This document shows positions 16,701 through 22,935 of a stretch of DNA of 26,680 nt, piece after piece; positions within the stretch are counted from its first letter, which is position 1, and the number at the start of each line of letters is the position of its first letter. The translations under genes were made by a program, and so were the position numbers. Source of the stretch: JANQPA01 sp964628385 (lineage in GTDB: Bacteria; Bacteroidota; Bacteroidia; Chitinophagales; Saprospiraceae). The stretch is from contig CAZVOD010000068.1 in the NCBI GenBank assembly GCA_964628385.1, positions 1-26,680 on the forward strand, read 5' to 3'. Under the pieces are notes generated by a model. The model saw nothing but the letters and a program-made list of their open reading frames with translations. It was not told the DNA's origin and ran no database searches.

Positions 16701-16937
16701 GCCATCCGTCCGGGAATTATCAACTTTTACCTTGGCTTTGGCCATTGGGCAACGGGCGCTGGAGATGTCGAAATTAACGGGGAAACAGTGAAAGGCGACC
16801 CACGTCGGGCAAAAGGCTTTCATGCAAATGCTGTTATGTGGACAGACAGTTCGTTAAAAAGCAATACCTGCATGCTCGACCCGGTGGGCGGGAGTGTTTC
16901 GTTTTACGATACAAAAGTGAATTTACTGAAGGTGTAG
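13719..16937 (+). CDS. Molybdopterin oxidoreductase catalytic subunit, tetrathionate/selenate reductase (TtrA/SrdA) clade
   Basis: 1072 residues with a Tat signal (ISRRGFLGKGALLGAGLG, residues 8-25). The [4Fe-4S] ligands appear to be C63, C66 and C70 plus C115 (LCPKGQ). C277, in HGHTTVCQGSLYF, sits where the molybdenum-ligating Cys of TtrA/PsrA/ArrA enzymes is expected. Three traits match TtrA as I remember it: the length (TtrA about 1020; PsrA/PhsA about 760; ArrA about 850), the ITELVEGGNLF to KVDGLRS segment (156-181), and GEPSWTNASLLVEI. Pyrobaculum arsenate reductase and Bacillus SrdA fall in the same clade, so tetrathionate, selenate, arsenate and antimonate remain possible acceptors. 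The neighbouring arsenic island favours none strictly. Electrons should pass quinol, NrfD-like subunit, Fe-S subunit, molybdenum. Confidence 0.85.
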   Translation: MDEKRQNISRRGFLGKGALLGAGLGVLPATNLLGANKGKILKNSLEDVNYQLNNPENIIHSVCLNCNTGCGIKCKIQEGVLVKIDGNPYNPWTMVPHLPMGAKMDETAKVDGGLCPKGQAGVQIAYDPYRIRKVLKRAAKRGENKWISIPFDQAITELVEGGNLFADVPGEENRKVDGLRSIMALTDKKTAKGMAKSVQAIWDEKDISKKAQLITDFQQTFAGYLDTLIDPNHPDLGPKNNQFVLAWGRLKNGRKEFISKLGEAFGTTNLHGHTTVCQGSLYFTCKAISEQYIGGKFSGGSKFYWQSDIEHAHYILFVGANLFDANYGPTNRTVRLTKNLESGFTKIGVADPRYSKLASKAETWLPIKPGQDAALALAIIQWMIENDRFDKQFLSNANKAAATASGEPSWTNASLLVEIEDGVPGKLLRAADIGLCSPDKKKLRDGTEYEEKYLVASVNGKPVKLDPNEEIDAIYGDLFIDTVFSKKDGSKVQAKSVLQLLREEANQYTIAEWCEQAGLKEKDVVKVARELTSYGKQASVDIHRGVAQHTNGFYNVLSWMTVNMLLGNYDWQGGMSKASTFKYDGSGGGTFNLKYNPGKIQTFGISSIRHGIDYEKTSLFEGYPAKRNWYPLSSDIYEEIIPSIEEAYPYPVKALFTYMGAPTYSLPAGHTNIEALTNLEKLPLYFASDILIGSTSMYADYIFPDLTYLERWEFQGSHPNMICKVENIRQPVIAPIPETVAVYGEEVPISMESTLMAIGEKLGLDSFGENALGEGIHFMRPEDLYLRGVANIALNGAPGKEVSDAGSRELEIFSKARRHLPKSIFDEAKWKSIVGEDLWPKVVYLLNRGGRFAEAITNADGKLTNRYGAYMNLYQEKTAGKNYSGTGAPYFGLAQYIPQKNYGGETLEKLGEGYDLHMITSRTITQTKSRTVGAYWLLGVYPENTIIINREDAEKLDFEDDEKARIVSATNIEGKWDFKNGQTKDIIGKIKISEAIRPGIINFYLGFGHWATGAGDVEINGETVKGDPRRAKGFHANAVMWTDSSLKSNTCMLDPVGGSVSFYDTKVNLLKV

Positions 16938-16988
16938 TTTAGGGCTGACAGTTCATTAAGTACGCAATTATCAATTAGATGGACATTT

Positions 16989-17189
16989 AAAAAATTAACA
17001 AAACGAATGCACCCTGAAGTAGTTGGCACTCAGCACGGATTCGGATAACAGATACTCGGGAAAGCAGCTAAAGGCCAGGGCACCAATACCAGAATTTTGA
17101 ACCTGACAAAATAAGATCCACTTTCCGGCATGGCTGTATATAAAGAAATTTGTTGTAGGCTTCCCATTTTTAGGACAGTGCTAAATTAA
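16989..17189 (+). pseudogene. C-terminal relic of a second molybdopterin oxidoreductase
   Basis: The frame through the ATG at 17007 reads LTKRMHPEVVGTQHGFG, stop (TAA 17046-17048), QILGKAAKGQGTNTRILNL, stop (TAA 17112-17114), DPLSGMAVYKEICCRLP, and ends at 17189. HPEVV..HGFG, KAAKGxGTN and DPxSGMAxxKE are the usual C-terminal blocks of PhsA/PsrA-type molybdopterin enzymes (molydop-binding domain). They occur in the right order and spacing but are interrupted by two in-frame stops, and everything upstream is missing. The intact enzyme that ends at 16937 has its own complete C-terminus, so this is the remnant of a different, lost enzyme. No start or promoter remains. Confidence 0.7.
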
Positions 17190-17214
17190 AGAACTTGTTT
17201 CATTATGTGTAGGA

Positions 17215-17248
17215 AGTTTCTTTCTGGGGCATGCCCCAGAAAGAAACT
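17215..17248. repeat. Perfect 34-bp palindrome
   Basis: The left half is AGTTTCTTTCTGGGGCA and the right half is its exact reverse complement, with no spacer and no mismatch over 34 bp. In RNA it would fold into a strong stem capped by the central bases. Neither strand has a T-run beyond the stem, so it is not a classic intrinsic terminator, although it could stop transcription or stabilise an RNA end. It lies between the molybdoenzyme relic and the thioredoxin-like ORF. Confidence 0.85.
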
Positions 17249-17333
17249 ATTCCGCGTATACTACCGATGGTAACCCTTGGAGACTATCGTGTGGTCTGAA
17301 GTGATTAAAAATACGAAGGAGGCTGTTGTAATA

Positions 17334-17567
17334 ATGAATAATGATGCGGTTTTTATCGAGGTAGACATGGACGATAACAGGGAATCCAGCTTTATGAAAC
17401 AGGTTCGTATAGACAAGGCACTTGCGACAGTATCGATCACGTTGTTAATAAACAAACAAGGCCAGGTGGCAGGGACATCGGTCGGCATTCCTGATTCAGA
17501 TAAATTGGTTACTGCCGCTAATACTCCTGAAAAGAGTGGTTGTGGTCCGGCTGGTTGTGAGCAATAA
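17334..17567 (+). CDS. Truncated thioredoxin-fold-like protein with C-terminal CGPAGC
   Basis: 77 residues from ATG 17334. I chose this start because AAGGAGG lies 11 nt upstream, unusual in this genome. The same frame extends back to a TTG at 17277 (96 residues) before hitting a TAA. The pattern AVFIEVDMDDN, a helix, then ITLLINKQGQVAG, a helix, resembles the beta-alpha-beta end of a thioredoxin fold. The N-terminal CxxC half is missing, so this may be a relic. The tail SGCGPAGCEQ carries two cysteines in a CGPxGC arrangement similar to ArsM (CCGPSGCCG) and the HesB-like protein here. It could be a thiol protein related to metalloid handling. Confidence in function is low. Confidence 0.45.
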   Translation: MNNDAVFIEVDMDDNRESSFMKQVRIDKALATVSITLLINKQGQVAGTSVGIPDSDKLVTAANTPEKSGCGPAGCEQ

Positions 17568-17610
17568 TACAACACCTTCCCTTCAAACAATTTATAAATC
17601 AATACCAATT

Positions 17611-18009
17611 ATGATAAAAAAAACAGTTAACCTGTTTTTAGCACTTAGCTTATTATCCTTATCGATTCGAGCACAAGAAAATCAGAATGTAAAAACTGAC
17701 TCAATCATTTTAGAGAATCCAGTTCATGACTATGGAGCAATTATACAGGGAGCCGATGGAAATTTTGAATTCAAATTTACAAACAAAGGAAAATTGCCAC
17801 TGATCTTAACCAATGTTGGTGCATCATGTGGATGTACCGTTGCAGAATGGCCCAGGGAACCTATTAATCCAGGTCAAAATGGTACCATATCAGTAAAGTA
17901 CAACACCAACATTGCTGGCACATTTAATAAATCAATAACTGTGAATTCTAATTCAGTGACTTCCCCCGTTGTTTTGAGAATAAAAGGTTCTGTAACACCG
18001 AAACAATAA
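17611..18009 (+). CDS. Secreted DUF1573 protein
   Basis: 132 residues from ATG 17611; an upstream in-frame extension would overlap the previous ORF and destroy the signal peptide. Residues 1-21 (LFLALSLLSLSIRAQ core) form a Sec signal. The mature part is a single immunoglobulin-like DUF1573 domain: NPVHDYGAIIQGADGNFEF, FTNKGKLPLILTNVGASCGC (C73, C75), TVAEWPREPINPGQNGTISV, ending in SPVVLRIKGSV. The family is abundant in Bacteroidota and its function is unknown. The Cys-Gly-Cys pair is the family hallmark. It converges on the arsenic island, whose last gene ends 49 nt away on the other strand. Confidence 0.88.
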   Translation: MIKKTVNLFLALSLLSLSIRAQENQNVKTDSIILENPVHDYGAIIQGADGNFEFKFTNKGKLPLILTNVGASCGCTVAEWPREPINPGQNGTISVKYNTNIAGTFNKSITVNSNSVTSPVVLRIKGSVTPKQ

Positions 18010-18058
18010 AGTGTAACCTTATAATTAATACAAATCAGGACTGAAGTCTATTCGCTTT

Positions 18059-18349
18059 TTACCCGCAACAACCACTGCTCGTTCGTTGTAATCCGGACAA
18101 ACGGAAACCGTTGGTTCCGTAATCGACGGTAACAGTTGCAAGCGTTTTCAATAGCTCTTTTTCTACAAAAAAGTCAATTTCTTCAAGGTTTACAACTATT
18201 TCATTATCTTCGGGTTGCGTTGCAATATCCATTTGTATAGAGGGTCCGCAACACCCCTGGGTGTTAAAAATATGAATTCCTGCGCCTGGTTTTTCAAATC
18301 CATCGAGCACTTTCTTCAATTCAATCGCTGCTTGTTCTGATACTTTCAT
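18059..18349 (-). CDS. HesB/IscA-like protein of the arsenic island
   Basis: 96 residues; the start at 18349 (MKVSEQAAIELKKVL) matches the usual beginning of IscA/HesB proteins, while the longer frame to 18400 has no homologous sequence. The fold pattern is AGIHIFNTQGCCGPSIQMDI, then EIVVNLEEIDFFVEKELL, then VTVDYGTNGFRLSGL. Cysteines are C33, C34, C94 and C95 (tail SSGCCG). Canonical A-type Fe-S carriers have C..CGC, so this variant with two CC pairs may bind Fe-S or arsenite. It is the last gene of the arsR1-arsD-trx-arsA transcript, 56 nt after arsA. The link with arsenic is positional. Confidence 0.75.
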   Translation of the reverse strand: MKVSEQAAIELKKVLDGFEKPGAGIHIFNTQGCCGPSIQMDIATQPEDNEIVVNLEEIDFFVEKELLKTLATVTVDYGTNGFRLSGLQRTSSGCCG

Positions 18350-18405
18350 AATTTCAATATAGTTTAATTTTTTAAAATTTTTTACCCGCACCAAATCCAC
18401 AATTG

Positions 18406-20217
18406 TTACGGTCTAACAAAGATACCTTTTCCCAACTTTTCAACTGCTTTTAATCCAATTATTTCTTCCTGGCTCAAGGGGATTGGGAAGATTGGTTTTG
18501 TACCGAACAGTTCCCGCGCGTTGTACAAATAGTGCTGCTGTAATTTCCACCGATCGCGTGAAAAATCATCGGGGCAGTCGGCTTCATGTAAAATCTGGTT
18601 CAGCAAAACGCCTTGCACGGTAATACCAACGCGCTCCAAATCCTTCATGGCGCGGTAGCCTTCGTTCAAAGGGGTAAACTCGGGATACGCCACCAGCATA
18701 AAAGTCGCACGTTCTGTGCTTTTTAAGCGTTCAATCAGCTTTTCAATTTTCTTGTCGGATTGAACAAGGGTTGCTGCTGATGTGGGTTGTTGGGTTTTAG
18801 TTTTCGAATCGATTTCTTTTTGGTATTCAAACGGCAACTCCAATAGACGTAAAGTGTGGCCGGTTGGCGCTGTGTCGAGGACAAAATAATCCCAACCCGG
18901 CTCGTTTAAGACATTGGCAAATTGCTCGAAAATAGCAATCTCCTCGGTACATGGAGATTCCAGTTCTTCTTCGAGGCCGGCGAGCAACTCATCAGAATAG
19001 CCATTTGATTTTGCATCGTCCAATATTCTTTTGCGATATTCTTCAACGGCTGATTTTTGGTCGATATTTACGGCCCAAAGGTTGCCCGATACATTCACCG
19101 GAGTATGATTTACATCGGTTTCGAGCACTTGTCCGATGTGGGCAGCCGGATCGGTGGTAAACAGCAGTGTTTTTCCTTCGTTAGCCAGCCGTGAAGCTAC
19201 GGCACAAGCAGCAACGGTTTTTCCAACGCCGCCTTTTCCGGTAAGAATCACTACCCGGTTTTCCGCTTTCTTTTTCAGGATGGATAACAGGTTATCGGGA
19301 GTGCTAAAACCTTCGAATGGTTTTACTGCCTTAAATTTCCGCTGAATGGTGTGTTGTTTGTTCTCAAACGCAATTTCGCCCAACAGGGCAATGTTTTCAA
19401 CGCCCTTTACCTCCGACTGTTGCATCGGAACTTGCGATGTATTTTTCCCAAAATTGTTGCGTAATTCAGTAATGTACAGTTTCTGTGTTTCGGCTAATTT
19501 TCCAAATATTCCCTGTGTGGTTCCATGATTTGGGAATATACCATTTATCACCAGATGGAAGTTATGGATGCCAGTGCGCTCTAACTCACTTTTCGCCCTA
19601 AAAGTTTCGTACACCGAAGTTTTCTCGGGGCGGCTTACCAGGTAAACGATGGTTTGTGAAGCATCCTGCATCACGTTTACGGCATGTTCGTATTTTTTGC
19701 GGGCGCCTTCAATTTGCGAAACCGGTCCGATACAGGTTTGTCCGCTTCCCTCGGCACTCTTATTGATAAACTTGTTCCACTCGTTGGGCAAAGTCATTAA
19801 CCGCAGGGTATGGCCCGTTGGAGCGGTATCGAATACAATTAAATCGTAGGAATTATCTCCGAGGAAATCGGTGAATTTATCGAAAGTGGCAATTTCTACT
19901 GTGCATCCACCGTTAAATTCTTCTTTCACCTGCGCCAGGGCAAACTCATCGAGAATGGCAGCAAGCGGCTCAAGTATCCGGTTTTTGTAGGCATCGGTTA
20001 TGGCATCGGAATCCATTTGGGCTACCGACAAGTTTTTAGATACATTCACCGGGTCAACGCCTACTTCGCGTTCAAAAATATCGCCCAGGTTACCGGCCGG
20101 GTCGGTTGAAACCAACAAGGTGCGTTTACCTTTGTTTGAGTGATAGACTGCTGTTGTGGCGGCCATGGTAGTTTTACCTACGCCACCTTTTCCTGAAAAA
20201 AATATGTATTTAGACAT
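18406..20217 (-). CDS. arsA: Arsenical pump-driving ATPase ArsA
   Basis: 603 residues with two homologous ATPase halves. Half A1 has the P-loop GKGGVGKTT (9-17) and DTAPTGHTLRL (130-140). Half A2 has GKGGVGKT (327-334) and a second DTAPTGHTLRL. The three arsenite-sensing cysteines of E. coli ArsA (113, 172, 422) appear here as C105 (GGCTVEIATF), C162 (QTCIGP) and C423 (SPCTEEIAIF). ArsA uses ATP to drive an arsenite permease. Classical partners are ArsB and the chaperone ArsD, and ArsD is encoded upstream. The only permease visible here is ACR3, further upstream in the island, so ACR3 is the probable partner (inference). Confidence 0.95.
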   Translation of the reverse strand: MSKYIFFSGKGGVGKTTMAATTAVYHSNKGKRTLLVSTDPAGNLGDIFEREVGVDPVNVSKNLSVAQMDSDAITDAYKNRILEPLAAILDEFALAQVKEEFNGGCTVEIATFDKFTDFLGDNSYDLIVFDTAPTGHTLRLMTLPNEWNKFINKSAEGSGQTCIGPVSQIEGARKKYEHAVNVMQDASQTIVYLVSRPEKTSVYETFRAKSELERTGIHNFHLVINGIFPNHGTTQGIFGKLAETQKLYITELRNNFGKNTSQVPMQQSEVKGVENIALLGEIAFENKQHTIQRKFKAVKPFEGFSTPDNLLSILKKKAENRVVILTGKGGVGKTVAACAVASRLANEGKTLLFTTDPAAHIGQVLETDVNHTPVNVSGNLWAVNIDQKSAVEEYRKRILDDAKSNGYSDELLAGLEEELESPCTEEIAIFEQFANVLNEPGWDYFVLDTAPTGHTLRLLELPFEYQKEIDSKTKTQQPTSAATLVQSDKKIEKLIERLKSTERATFMLVAYPEFTPLNEGYRAMKDLERVGITVQGVLLNQILHEADCPDDFSRDRWKLQQHYLYNARELFGTKPIFPIPLSQEEIIGLKAVEKLGKGIFVRP

Positions 20218-20254
20218 TTTTAATTTGAAAAGAAAAAAATCATCAATTTGAAAA

Positions 20255-20566
20255 TTAAGAGCTTAAAAAATTATTCATCAACTTGTTTATTTTCGGGACA
20301 TTGATTTTTTTATCGGCACAGGCGAGTTCACCATTCACCAGCACAAAAGGAAAATTAACTTCCTCTTTTTCGAGCAATTGTTGGGCAGCAATATGGTTAA
20401 ACCATTCGCCCGACATAAATTCGATGTGTTTTACCTGCACCGTTTCGCCAAATTTAGTTTCGAGCTGACGGCTGACCATTTGAGCAACCTGCTGCCAGTT
20501 TGCTTTCGCAGAATCGCAGGCTGCCTGCGGAATGGTGAATATTTCTGTTAAAATCGGTTTTGTCAT
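20255..20566 (-). CDS. Small ArsD/thioredoxin-like protein between arsD and arsA
   Basis: 103 residues. I do not recognise a named family. The second half, NFPFVLVNGELACADKKINV, has the strand plus LVNGEL pattern seen in ArsD (LPLVLLNGQIIKSG in the neighbouring gene) and other thioredoxin-fold proteins, but it lacks the N-terminal CCxxxxC arsenite site. Cysteines occur at about residue 17 (QAACDSAK) and in LACADKK. It is 11 nt after arsD and 37 nt before arsA, so it is co-transcribed and may be a second metallochaperone or a redox partner. The placement is firm; the function is unknown. Confidence 0.65.
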   Translation of the reverse strand: MTKPILTEIFTIPQAACDSAKANWQQVAQMVSRQLETKFGETVQVKHIEFMSGEWFNHIAAQQLLEKEEVNFPFVLVNGELACADKKINVPKINKLMNNFLSS

Positions 20567-20577
20567 TTCCTCTGCTT

Positions 20578-20922
20578 TTAGCTGAATACTCCCAAAATAC
20601 GTGTATCCGGTTCAATATTATCCAATTCGGGAATGTGTTTCTTAAGTTCTTCCAATTCGGGGTACGCCCCGCTTTTGATGATTTGTCCGTTGAGCAAAAC
20701 AAGGGGTAATTTCCCGGGTCCGTTGGCTTTAATAAAGCTGCTGACCACGCTGTTTTGTACAAAAGCCATGGGCGACTGGTTAATAGCATATCGTTTGGTT
20801 TCAACACCTGCTTTTTTTAGCAATTGTATGGTGTTTTGTAAATCGATAAGCGCTTTATCGGGTTCCGGGCCGCAAACGCCGCTTTCGCAGCACATGGAGG
20901 GGTCAAATATTTCGAGTTTCAT
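20578..20922 (-). CDS. arsD: Arsenite metallochaperone ArsD
   Basis: 114 residues with the ArsD fold: MKLEIFDPSMCCESGVCGPE at the N-terminus, VETKRYAINQSPMAFVQN, and KLPLVLLNGQIIKSGAYP. The arsenite-binding triad C12/C13/C18 of E. coli ArsD is present as C11, C12 and C17. ArsD hands arsenite to ArsA. The C-terminal CC pairs of plasmid ArsD are absent, as is common in chromosomal versions. The gene follows arsR1 by 29 nt. Confidence 0.93.
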   Translation of the reverse strand: MKLEIFDPSMCCESGVCGPEPDKALIDLQNTIQLLKKAGVETKRYAINQSPMAFVQNSVVSSFIKANGPGKLPLVLLNGQIIKSGAYPELEELKKHIPELDNIEPDTRILGVFS

Positions 20923-20951
20923 ACTAATCTATTTTTTATACAATTTAAAAA

Positions 20952-21278
20952 TTAACAACAATCGTTTTGATTTTCATTTTTGGTGAATTGGGTCAGAAAA
21001 ACTATCAGTTCATTCAGTTTTTCCGTTGAAAGACAGTAGCAGGAACGGAAGTCATCGATGCTGCCTTTTATAATTCCGGCATGTTTTAACTCTTTCAGGT
21101 GTTGCGACATAGTAGATTGCGCCAGCCCAATCGTTTCGGCAAGCTGTCCGCACTGGCAACTTTGCTGGTTACCCAGTTCCTGCAATATACTTATCCGTGC
21201 CGGATGCCCCAATGCTTTGGCAATGGTTGCCAAGGTTTCCTGCAATTCGGTATACGTTTCCGGTTTTGTTGCTCCCAT
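20952..21278 (-). CDS. arsR: ArsR/SmtB-family arsenite-responsive repressor (first copy)
   Basis: 108 residues from ATG 21278 (MGATKPETYTELQE). A start at 21305 would place the coding region across the operator. The winged helix includes AKALGHPARISILQELG, QCGQLAETIGLAQSTMSQHL and KELKHAGIIKG. A Cys-x-Cys pair, C41/C43 (SCQCGQL), sits near the recognition helix as in the classical ELCVCDL arsenite site. Further cysteines are C80, C82 and the terminal C107-C108. It heads the arsD-arsA part of the island and should bind the large dyad at 21277-21320. Confidence 0.92.
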   Translation of the reverse strand: MGATKPETYTELQETLATIAKALGHPARISILQELGNQQSCQCGQLAETIGLAQSTMSQHLKELKHAGIIKGSIDDFRSCYCLSTEKLNELIVFLTQFTKNENQNDCC

Positions 21279-21320
21279 AATTATCGTATTATAGTTATAT
21301 CGCAATAATACGATAATTAT
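21277..21320 (-). promoter_or_regulatory. ArsR operator: 16-bp perfect inverted repeat at arsR1 start
   Basis: ATAATTATCGTATTAT (21277-21292) and its exact complement ATAATACGATAATTAT (21305-21320) flank a 12-nt spacer. Length, AT-richness and position fit ArsR/SmtB operators. The proximal arm includes bases of the arsR1 start codon, so a bound repressor would cover the translation start as well as the promoter. I could not identify a clear TAnnTTTG element for this transcript, so the promoter boundaries are uncertain. Confidence 0.75.
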
Positions 21321-21451
21321 TTGAACTGAACAATCAATTTGGGAACGAAAAACTGCATGTACACATTAAAATTGCTTTTCTCATTTTCTGGTCCTCCATT
21401 TATTAGGTTGACGGAAAACGTTTAGAAAAGACGCAGATTTTTGTACGCTTT
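21279..21451. other. Gap between sigZ relic and arsR1
   Basis: Apart from the arsR1 operator (to 21320), these bases hold no gene I can support. A stretch near 21390-21412 (GGTCCTCC..., then ATTAGGTTGACGG) resembles 25787-25806, discussed as a possible insertion-sequence end. The upstream cluster (arsR2 to sigZ) therefore probably ends here and a separate arsR1-led transcript begins. Confidence 0.35.
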
Positions 21452-22015
21452 TTAATTGCAACAGCAATCCGCACAAGTTTTGCAGGGTTCAAAACCAATG
21501 ATGTTTCCGTAACGATCCAATTCGGGATGGCATTTTTGGCTCACCAGGGTTTTCAACAACGATTTACCGCGTTGTACCCTCGATTTTACTCCGGAATAGG
21601 AAAGGCCGGATTGTTGGGCAAGTTCAATTTGATGGTGGTTGTTCAAAAAAACAGCATCCAGTGCGGCTTGATATTTTTCGGGTAACTCGGTTAACGAAGG
21701 CAGGACACAGTTTTTAATGAACCCATCGTTTACATTCCACTGTAATGTTTCTGTTTCAGGTTCGTTCTGAATTTATGGAAATTGATTTTTTCGCATGGTC
21801 TCCCTGAAATGGTCGGCAGTCAGGTTGCGGGTTACCTGGTAGAGCCACGGCCTGATTTTCGATGGGTCGTTTAAGGTTGAACACGATGACATATATCTAA
21901 GAAAAACTTCCTGCAATATGACATCGACAATAACGGAATCATGAACGCGTTTCAATGTAAATGCCCTCAGTTCCTGATGCCACGATTTCAATATTTTTTC
22001 AACCTTCTTATCCAT
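21452..22015 (-). pseudogene. sigZ: SigZ-like ECF sigma factor interrupted by one in-frame stop
   Basis: The frame from ATG 22015 (MDKKVEKILKSWHQELRAF) encodes a complete sigma region 2 (DVILQEVFLRY, IRPWLYQVTRNLTADHFRE), then meets a TAA at 21773-21775. The same frame stays open through a 42-codon linker (containing LPSLTELPEKYQAALDAVF) into region 4 (IELAQQSGLSYSGVKSRVQ and RGKSLLKTLV) and a Cys-rich tail (PCKTCADCCCN) that ends at 21452. Order, spacing and the SGVKSRVQRG and DRYGN blocks fit the SigZ family of Bacteroidota. One base change explains the split. The gene starts 14 nt after usp. It is either a recent nonsense mutation or a genuine two-part sigma factor translated from an internal start such as TTG 21646. 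Confidence 0.75.
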
Positions 22016-22029
22016 AATCGCATAAATTT

Positions 22030-22903
22030 TTATTCCTGCATGGGTACTATCAAACAATCTACTTTTACACGTTCAATTACTTTTTGGGTTGTACTTCCCA
22101 GAATTTCTTCCGAAATAAAGCCTCGTCCTTGCGCACCCATTACAATGAGCGTACAGTCGTGTTCTTTTTTAGTTTTGATGATTTCATCGGAAGGGATTCC
22201 ATGTTTAATTTCCAATTTAATTTCGGCACTGGTAAATCCTTCCAGCGTATTTTTCATTCGCTCCAGACGTTTCATGTCAATTTTATCGAATTCATCAATA
22301 GCTGCCTGCTCGCGATGTTTCATTATATCAGAATCCTGAACGTGCATCAGGACAATTTTTTTGGCTTGTTTGGCCACATTTGTTTTCAGAAATTGAAACG
22401 CCTTTTCCGAACTGTCTGAAAAATCGGTTGGGAAGAGAATTTGCCGGTTGAAGTCGCGACAATACAATTTACAATGCGATGACAATTCTACTTTTTCTTC
22501 GAGTAAACGGATTAACAACACCGGATTTTCACTCAGCCGTACTGTTTCACGCGCTGTACTTCCGAGCAAAACCCTGCGCAAAAATCCTTCGCCTTTAGAA
22601 CCCAGCACAAGCATTGAGTCCGGGTTTTCTTTCCCGTATCCTACCAGTTCGTAATGGGCTATTCCTTCTTTAATGACTACATCAACCGAAAAACCTTTAT
22701 TTTCAAAAGCTTCTTTCAGTTTTTCCAGTTTCGCCTTTGTTTTGTCCAGAAAAGTGATTCCGGCAAAATTCATGTATTCTACGCCCAAGGCATGAAACAG
22801 CGTAATGTTGTTCAATACCAAGGTTTTTATACTGGTCGCTGCACGATAACAGTAATTCAGATGCTTCTGAAAGGTCGGTTGCTAAAATGGCTTTTTTTAT
22901 CAT
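22030..22903 (-). pseudogene. Tandem universal stress protein (UspA-like), frameshifted
   Basis: ATG 22903 starts MIKKAILATDLSEASELLLS, a typical Usp beginning, but that frame goes out of register within about 20-30 residues. The matching continuation, IKTLVLNNITLFHALGVEYM, is in another frame beginning near 22845. The rest is intact to 22030 and has both Usp ATP-binding motifs: VLGSKGEGFLRRVLLGSTA in domain 1 and VMGAQGRGFISEEILGSTT in domain 2. The shift lies at about 22822-22850, in CAGTATAAAA read on the minus strand. The intact protein would be about 290 residues. Two-domain Usp proteins are often near transporters; here the gene follows acr3 by 32 nt. A sequencing error cannot be excluded. 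Confidence 0.72.
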
Positions 22904-22935
22904 GACGTTTTCTTTTAAAAATGAGTAAAACACAA

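Noticed and set aside
13719..16937. Assignment of the catalytic subunit as respiratory arsenate reductase ArrA on the basis of the arsenic island
   Set aside because: Length, gene order and motif blocks fit the TtrA/SrdA clade better; context alone is not proof.
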